Source: an uncultured Pseudomonadota bacterium (lineage in GTDB: Bacteria; Lernaellota; Lernaellaia; Lernaellales; Lernaellaceae). From it: 11,871 nucleotides of DNA. The notes under the pieces are model-generated. The model saw only the letters and a program-made list of their open reading frames with translations. It was not told the origin of the DNA and ran no database searches. The stretch lies in NCBI GenBank assembly GCA_937967875.1, contig CALBTQ010000691.1, positions 1 to 11,871 on the forward strand, given 5' to 3'. The position numbers were made by a program, and so were the translations under genes. Position 1 is the stretch's first letter, and every line of letters starts with the position of its first letter. Shown piece after piece: positions 8,566-11,871 of the stretch.

Positions 8566-9629
8566 ACACACCGTTGCCGGCCAAATCGCAGTTATGGGCG
8601 TGGGGCATCGTTTCGTGGTTGTTGGGCGCGAGCTTCACGTTCTACGTGACCTTCGTGCAATACGCGCTCTTGGGACGCGCGACCGGCGAACTGCAATTGC
8701 GCGAAGAGGATCTAACGATCGGCTTCGGCCTGCTGGCGTTGCTGGGCATCGCCGGCTCGCTGCTGGCCGGATATTGGATCGACCGCAAGCGGGCGCGGCC
8801 GGGGCAGTTGGTACAAGCCACGGCCTATCTGTCGGGCGCCGTCGCGCTGTGCGCAGTGCTGGCAATGCAGGCGCCGGGGCGCTGGACGCTCACGGCGGTG
8901 TTCGCACCGATGGGCCTGGCGTTGGGCTTGCTGATCGTCGTGCTGCTGTTTCTCTTTTTGTCGCTGTTGCCCTTCCGCGTGCGCGGCATCTTCGCCGGGT
9001 TCACCGCCGCGATCGTCTACCTGATGGCGAACGTCCTGGCGCTGTTCACCGCGACGCCGGATAAAATCGGTCTATTCGATCTGGGCCTGATGCTGGGCAA
9101 CGTCGCACTGGCCTTGGTTTTCTACGATATTCTCACTTCCGTGCCGGCCGAAACGCCGGGCGGAGAGCGGCCGCTCAAGACCATGCCGTTACGGCTTTGG
9201 CCGCTGGCGGCGGTCGTGCTGATCGACACCGCGCTGTTCGTGCAGGTGTCGCGCGCGCCGGGGCAATGGCCGGTGTACTCGACCGCGCACGATTGGCTGT
9301 CCAACGGGCTGTTTCACTTTCTGGTCGCCGCCTTCGCCGGGTTGCTGTACGCGCGCATGGGCTGGCTGAAACTGACCAAGCTCGCGGCGGTCGCGCTGGC
9401 GTTGACGCTGGGTTTGTTCGTCGCGCATCGCCTGGGTGCGGCCGATCTGGCCAAGGCGATCATCATCGCCTACAGCCTCACCGTCGGTCTGTACACGGTG
9501 GCGTTGTTCACCGTTTTCGGCGAAGAGACCTCGCGCGCGCGCCCGGCCACGGGCATCGCCTGGGGCATGTGCCTAGTCGGATGGATATGCAGTCCGGCGG
9601 GAATCGCACTGGGAACGGCGCTGCTGTAA
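8562..9629 (+). CDS. MFS-like multi-spanning membrane protein
   Basis: The 355-residue protein is almost entirely hydrophobic, with about eleven predicted membrane segments (roughly 11-33, 50-71, 86-103, 110-137, 143-163, 172-191, 211-229, 247-264, 272-289, 297-318, 331-353). A loop after the second segment reads GYWIDRKRARPGQLVQ (70-85), resembling the D-R-x-G-R-R motif of major facilitator transporters. No substrate-defining motif is recognised. Starting at GTG 8562 overlaps the previous stop as GTGA and places GGAG (8552-8555) six bases upstream; the adjacent in-frame GTG at 8559 would give poorer spacing. It is the last gene of the metK/ahcY/UbiA/reductase unit and may move a product or precursor of that module, which is speculation. 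It ends three bases from the stop of a convergent gene. Confidence 0.7.
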   Translation: MNTPLPAKSQLWAWGIVSWLLGASFTFYVTFVQYALLGRATGELQLREEDLTIGFGLLALLGIAGSLLAGYWIDRKRARPGQLVQATAYLSGAVALCAVLAMQAPGRWTLTAVFAPMGLALGLLIVVLLFLFLSLLPFRVRGIFAGFTAAIVYLMANVLALFTATPDKIGLFDLGLMLGNVALALVFYDILTSVPAETPGGERPLKTMPLRLWPLAAVVLIDTALFVQVSRAPGQWPVYSTAHDWLSNGLFHFLVAAFAGLLYARMGWLKLTKLAAVALALTLGLFVAHRLGAADLAKAIIIAYSLTVGLYTVALFTVFGEETSRARPATGIAWGMCLVGWICSPAGIALGTALL

Positions 9630-9632
9630 CGG

Positions 9633-10628
9633 CTACCAGCGCATGAGCATCGCACCCCAGGTGTACCCGGCGCCGAAGGACGCGAAGCCGACCAGCATGC
9701 CGGGCTTGATCAACTTCTTTTTCAACGCTTCGTGGGCGACGATGGGCAGTGTCGCGGCGGTCGTGTTGCCGTACTTCTCGATGTTGTTGAGCGTCTTCTC
9801 CGGCGGGACACCGGCCGTCTGGCAGGCGAATTCGTTGATGCGTAAATTGGCCTGGTGCAGCACCCAGAAGTCGACCTCTTCCGGTTTGACGCCCGCCTTG
9901 TCGCAGGCGGTTTTCATCGTTTCGGGCAACCGCCGGATGGCGTGCGAAAAGACCAGCGGGCCTTTCATCTTCGGATAGATGCGGCTTTCCTCGATCATCT
10001 TGTGCGTCAGGCGCGGGTGCTTCACCGAGCTTTCCATTTCGGTCCACAGGGCGCGGAAGTACTTGCCGTCGCCGTGCAGATCGGTCGCCACCACGCCCTT
10101 GTCCTCCTCGTCGGTCGCCTGACAGATGAACACGCCCGCGCCGTCGCCGAAGATCACGGTTACGTCGCGCCCCTCTTTGGAGAAGTCCAGCGCGGTCGAG
10201 TGAATCTCCGAACCGGTGACCAGGATCGTCTTGAACAATCCCTGGCGGATCCAGGCGTCGGCCACAGCCATCGCGTAGAGGAAACCGGTGCATTGGTTGC
10301 GGATGTCCATCACCGCGCCGCCGTTGATGCCCAGCGCGTTTTGCACCAGGGGGGCCATGCCGGGGAACATGTGGTCCATGCTCAACGTCGCGGAAATGAC
10401 CGCTTCGATTTCGCCGGCTTCGATGCCCGCCTCGGCCAGCGCGATGTCGGCGGCGCGCTTGACCATCTCGGTGCCGCTCATGCCCTCGGGCACGAAACGC
10501 CGTTCCTTGATGCCGGTGCGTTGCACGATCCATTCGTCGGAGGTTTCGAACAGCTTGGCCAGATCGTCGTTGGTCACGACCCGCTCGGGAACGTACATCC
10601 CGGTGCCGATCACTTTCATGCTGGGCAT
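9633..10628 (-). CDS. fabH: Beta-ketoacyl-ACP synthase III (FabH-like)
   Basis: KAS III condenses an acyl-CoA starter with malonyl-ACP to begin fatty-acid synthesis. The 331-residue protein shows a full thiolase-fold Cys-His-Asn triad: C113 in RNQCTGFLYA, H258 in HQANLRINE and N288 in KYGNTTAATLP. The N-terminal TSDEWIVQRTGIKERR (29-44) and C-terminal SFGAGYTWGA (317-326) are characteristic of FabH. The residues just before the active-site cysteine (N-Q) differ from the A-A or similar seen in E. coli-type FabH, which may mark a subfamily with another starter unit, so the gene symbol is provisional. AGGAG on the minus strand overlaps the galT-like stop codon and lies six bases before the first ATG (10626-10628), so the two genes are coupled with a 9-bp gap. 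Its stop is three bases from that of the convergent MFS-like gene. Confidence 0.92.
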   Translation of the reverse strand: MPSMKVIGTGMYVPERVVTNDDLAKLFETSDEWIVQRTGIKERRFVPEGMSGTEMVKRAADIALAEAGIEAGEIEAVISATLSMDHMFPGMAPLVQNALGINGGAVMDIRNQCTGFLYAMAVADAWIRQGLFKTILVTGSEIHSTALDFSKEGRDVTVIFGDGAGVFICQATDEEDKGVVATDLHGDGKYFRALWTEMESSVKHPRLTHKMIEESRIYPKMKGPLVFSHAIRRLPETMKTACDKAGVKPEEVDFWVLHQANLRINEFACQTAGVPPEKTLNNIEKYGNTTAATLPIVAHEALKKKLIKPGMLVGFASFGAGYTWGAMLMRW

Positions 10629-10637
10629 CGTCGACTC

Positions 10638-11633
10638 CTAGAGTTTGATCTTGCGCAAATACTCCGCCGCTTCCTCGGGCGGCGTGGGGTTGATGTAAAA
10701 ACCGCTGCCGCGCTCGAAGCCTGCGATTTTCGTCAGGCGCGAGGTGATTTCGATGTGCCAGTGATAGTGCGCGGTCACGCCCTGCCCGAAGGGCATGGTG
10801 TGCAGCGTCAGGTTGTAAGCCGTTTCGCCCACGGCCCGTTCGAGGCGGCGCAGCGTTTCGGAGAGAATCTTCGCCAGAAAGGCGAATTGCTCGTCGTTGG
10901 TTTCCTCGAAGCGCGCGTAATGTTCGCGCGGGAGAATCCACAACTCGAAGGGATGCCGGCTGGCGAAGGGAGCGATGACCACGAAGTCGGGATTTTCCGC
11001 GACGAGCCGTTCGTTGTCGTGCAATTCCTGGCGCACGATGTCGCAGTAAATGCAGCGCTGCTTGAAATCGAAATACCGCTCGCTGCCCTTGAGTTCCTCC
11101 ATGACCGATTTGGGCACGATGGGCAGCGCGATCAACTGGCTGTGGCTGTGCGGCTGCGTCGCGCCCGCGCCCGCGCCTTCGTTCTTGAACACGAGGGTGT
11201 ATTTGAAACGCACGTCGCGCTTCAGATCGTTCATGCGATTGCGGTAAGCCCGCAGCACACACTGCAATTCGTGCTCGTTGTACTGCGACATCTTGCGGTC
11301 GTGGGCCGGCGTTTCGATGATGATCTCGTGCGCGCCGACGCCGTTCATCTTGTCGTAGAGCCCGACGCCCTGCCGATCCAAATCGCCCTCGACGCGCAGG
11401 GCGGGAAACTTGTTGGGAATCACGCGGACGCGCCAGTTGGGATCGTTCATACCGCCGGAATCGCGGTCGGCCAGGATTTCGCGCGGGGTCAGGTGTTCGT
11501 TGCCCGGGCAGAACGGACAGATGCCCGGCTGTTCGAGCGGCGGTTCCGGTTCGAGATTCAGCGGCCGCTTAGCGCGTTCGGTGGAGATGATCACCCACCG
11601 TTCGGTAATCGGACATTTGCGAAGTTCGGGCAT
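10638..11633 (-). CDS. galT: GalT-like hexose-1-phosphate nucleotidyltransferase (HIT superfamily)
   Basis: GalT swaps UMP between UDP-glucose and galactose-1-phosphate through a uridylylated histidine. The 331-residue protein has the zinc pair C39-P-F-C42 in GICPFCPGNE, H111 in PAHDR, and the HIT active site H162-S-H164-S-Q166 followed by LIALPIVP. A second pair, C194-I-Y-C197, starts the C-terminal domain, and the closing block HWHIEITSRLTKIAGFERGSG (291-311) is characteristic of the family. E. coli GalT has HPHGQ at the active site. HSHSQ with ALPVVP-like residues, as here, is what I recall for the plant GalT-like ADP-glucose phosphorylase, so an ADP-glucose-linked role is possible. Its ATG is one base after the stop of a GH57 branching-enzyme-like gene, which supports a link to glycogen metabolism. 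Family is sure; nucleotide-sugar specificity is not. Confidence 0.93.
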   Translation of the reverse strand: MPELRKCPITERWVIISTERAKRPLNLEPEPPLEQPGICPFCPGNEHLTPREILADRDSGGMNDPNWRVRVIPNKFPALRVEGDLDRQGVGLYDKMNGVGAHEIIIETPAHDRKMSQYNEHELQCVLRAYRNRMNDLKRDVRFKYTLVFKNEGAGAGATQPHSHSQLIALPIVPKSVMEELKGSERYFDFKQRCIYCDIVRQELHDNERLVAENPDFVVIAPFASRHPFELWILPREHYARFEETNDEQFAFLAKILSETLRRLERAVGETAYNLTLHTMPFGQGVTAHYHWHIEITSRLTKIAGFERGSGFYINPTPPEEAAEYLRKIKL

Positions 11634-11634
11634 G

Positions 11635-11817
11635 TTACTTTTTCCACCATAGCGGATCGACGTCCGCGAATACGGAATCCTGCGCTTCCAGTTCGTCGAG
11701 GAAATTGCCGTCGGCGTCCGACAAGCCGCCGTTGGCGCGATAGTGCTCGAGAATACCGACCAGGCGCGTGAAATATTCGTCGTGCACCGACAGGCGCATT
11801 TCGGCGTAGTCGCGCGC
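11635..11817 (-). CDS. GH57/DUF1957 glycogen branching enzyme-like protein, C-terminal 60 residues (5' partial)
   Basis: On the minus strand an open frame runs from the adapter junction (11817) to TAA at 11637-11635, giving 60 residues with no start codon in the window. It reads ARDYAEMRLSVHDEYFTRLV near the cut, then L-D-E-L-E-A-Q-D-S-V-F-A-D-V-D-P-L-W-W. The pattern of a helical stretch, then LxELExxDxxFxDxD and an aromatic end, is how GH57/DUF1957 1,4-alpha-glucan branching enzymes finish (LEARDNIFPDIDY-like). These enzymes form alpha-1,6 branches in glycogen, and their genes often sit beside galT-like genes. The catalytic domain lies off the contig, so the call rests on the tail and on context. 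The stop is one base from the GalT-like ATG, so the two are cotranscribed. Confidence 0.6.
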   Translation of the reverse strand, partial: ARDYAEMRLSVHDEYFTRLVGILEHYRANGGLSDADGNFLDELEAQDSVFADVDPLWWKK

Positions 11818-11871
11818 AGATCGGAAGAGCGTCGTGTAGGGAAAGAGGGGAGATCTCGGGGGTCGCCGGAT
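11818..11871 (+). other. Illumina TruSeq universal adapter remnant (artefact)
   Basis: The last 54 bases match the reverse complement of the TruSeq universal (P5-side) adapter, starting AGATCGGAAGAGCGTCGTGT and continuing toward the GTCGCCGTAT end. By my alignment there are four mismatches, all adapter T read as G (11848, 11850, 11860 and 11869). Biological sequence ends at 11817. Confidence 0.97.

Noticed and set aside
7132..8571. 479-codon minus-strand frame
   Set aside because: It is the complement of the geranylgeranyl-reductase-like gene and the end of the UbiA gene. No family features.
9508..11262. 584-codon minus-strand frame
   Set aside because: It overlaps fabH and galT in another frame on the same strand. 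Both of those have intact active-site motifs, and this frame gives an Arg-rich sequence without a domain.
9855..11771. 638-codon open frame on the plus strand
   Set aside because: It runs antisense across fabH, the GalT-like gene and the branching-enzyme tail. The composition is that of a GC-skewed shadow frame and it has no credible ribosome binding site or motif.

Overview
The window is one GC-rich contig fragment (about 60-65% GC by eye). It has eleven recognisable features, eight complete protein genes and two partial ones among them, packed with almost no intergenic DNA. Both ends carry untrimmed Illumina TruSeq-type adapter sequence (1-52 and 11818-11871), so only 53-11817 is biological. 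The first and last genes are cut by the adapter junctions. Gene content, Shine-Dalgarno sites (AGGAG/GGAG with 6-9 nt spacing), overlapping stop/start codons and a near-consensus sigma70 promoter all indicate a bacterium. The mix of a GalT-like HIT enzyme beside a GH57 branching enzyme, a UbiA prenyltransferase plus geranylgeranyl-reductase pair and a short-form S-adenosylhomocysteinase would suit an uncultured deltaproteobacterium-like lineage. That placement is inference with low confidence.

Layout. (1) 53-3912, plus strand, is an envelope/surface-glycan cluster: the C-terminal part of a polytopic membrane protein, a GT39-like (GT-C fold) membrane glycosyltransferase, and a membrane-anchored SGNH hydrolase whose start overlaps the previous stop by 4 bp. 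(2) A sigma70 promoter at 3945-3972 begins a second plus-strand unit: metK (S-adenosylmethionine synthetase), a perfect 10-bp hairpin, then ahcY (S-adenosylhomocysteinase), a UbiA prenyltransferase, a geranylgeranyl-reductase-like flavoprotein and an MFS-like membrane protein. The last three are joined by overlapping stop/start codons. (3) 9633-11817, minus strand, converges on that unit with only 3 bp between stop codons. In transcription order it holds the tail of a GH57/DUF1957 branching-enzyme-like protein, a GalT-like nucleotidyltransferase and a FabH-like ketoacyl-ACP synthase III.

How the parts work together. MetK makes SAM and AhcY removes the SAH left by methyltransferases, giving two steps of the activated-methyl cycle. 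UbiA and the reductase look like a module that attaches a polyprenyl chain to an acceptor and saturates it, as in partially saturated menaquinones or archaeal-type lipids. The minus-strand pair (branching enzyme and GalT-like protein) points to glycogen or sugar-nucleotide metabolism, with FabH feeding fatty-acid initiation.

No RNA genes, mobile elements, CRISPR arrays or gene-free stretches over 300 bases were seen. The window looks mostly like ordinary chromosomal housekeeping. The points most worth a second look are the adapter ends, the HSHSQ active site of the GalT-like protein, the UbiA/reductase pair, the metK-ahcY hairpin, the short-form AhcY and the altered block I of the SGNH protein.
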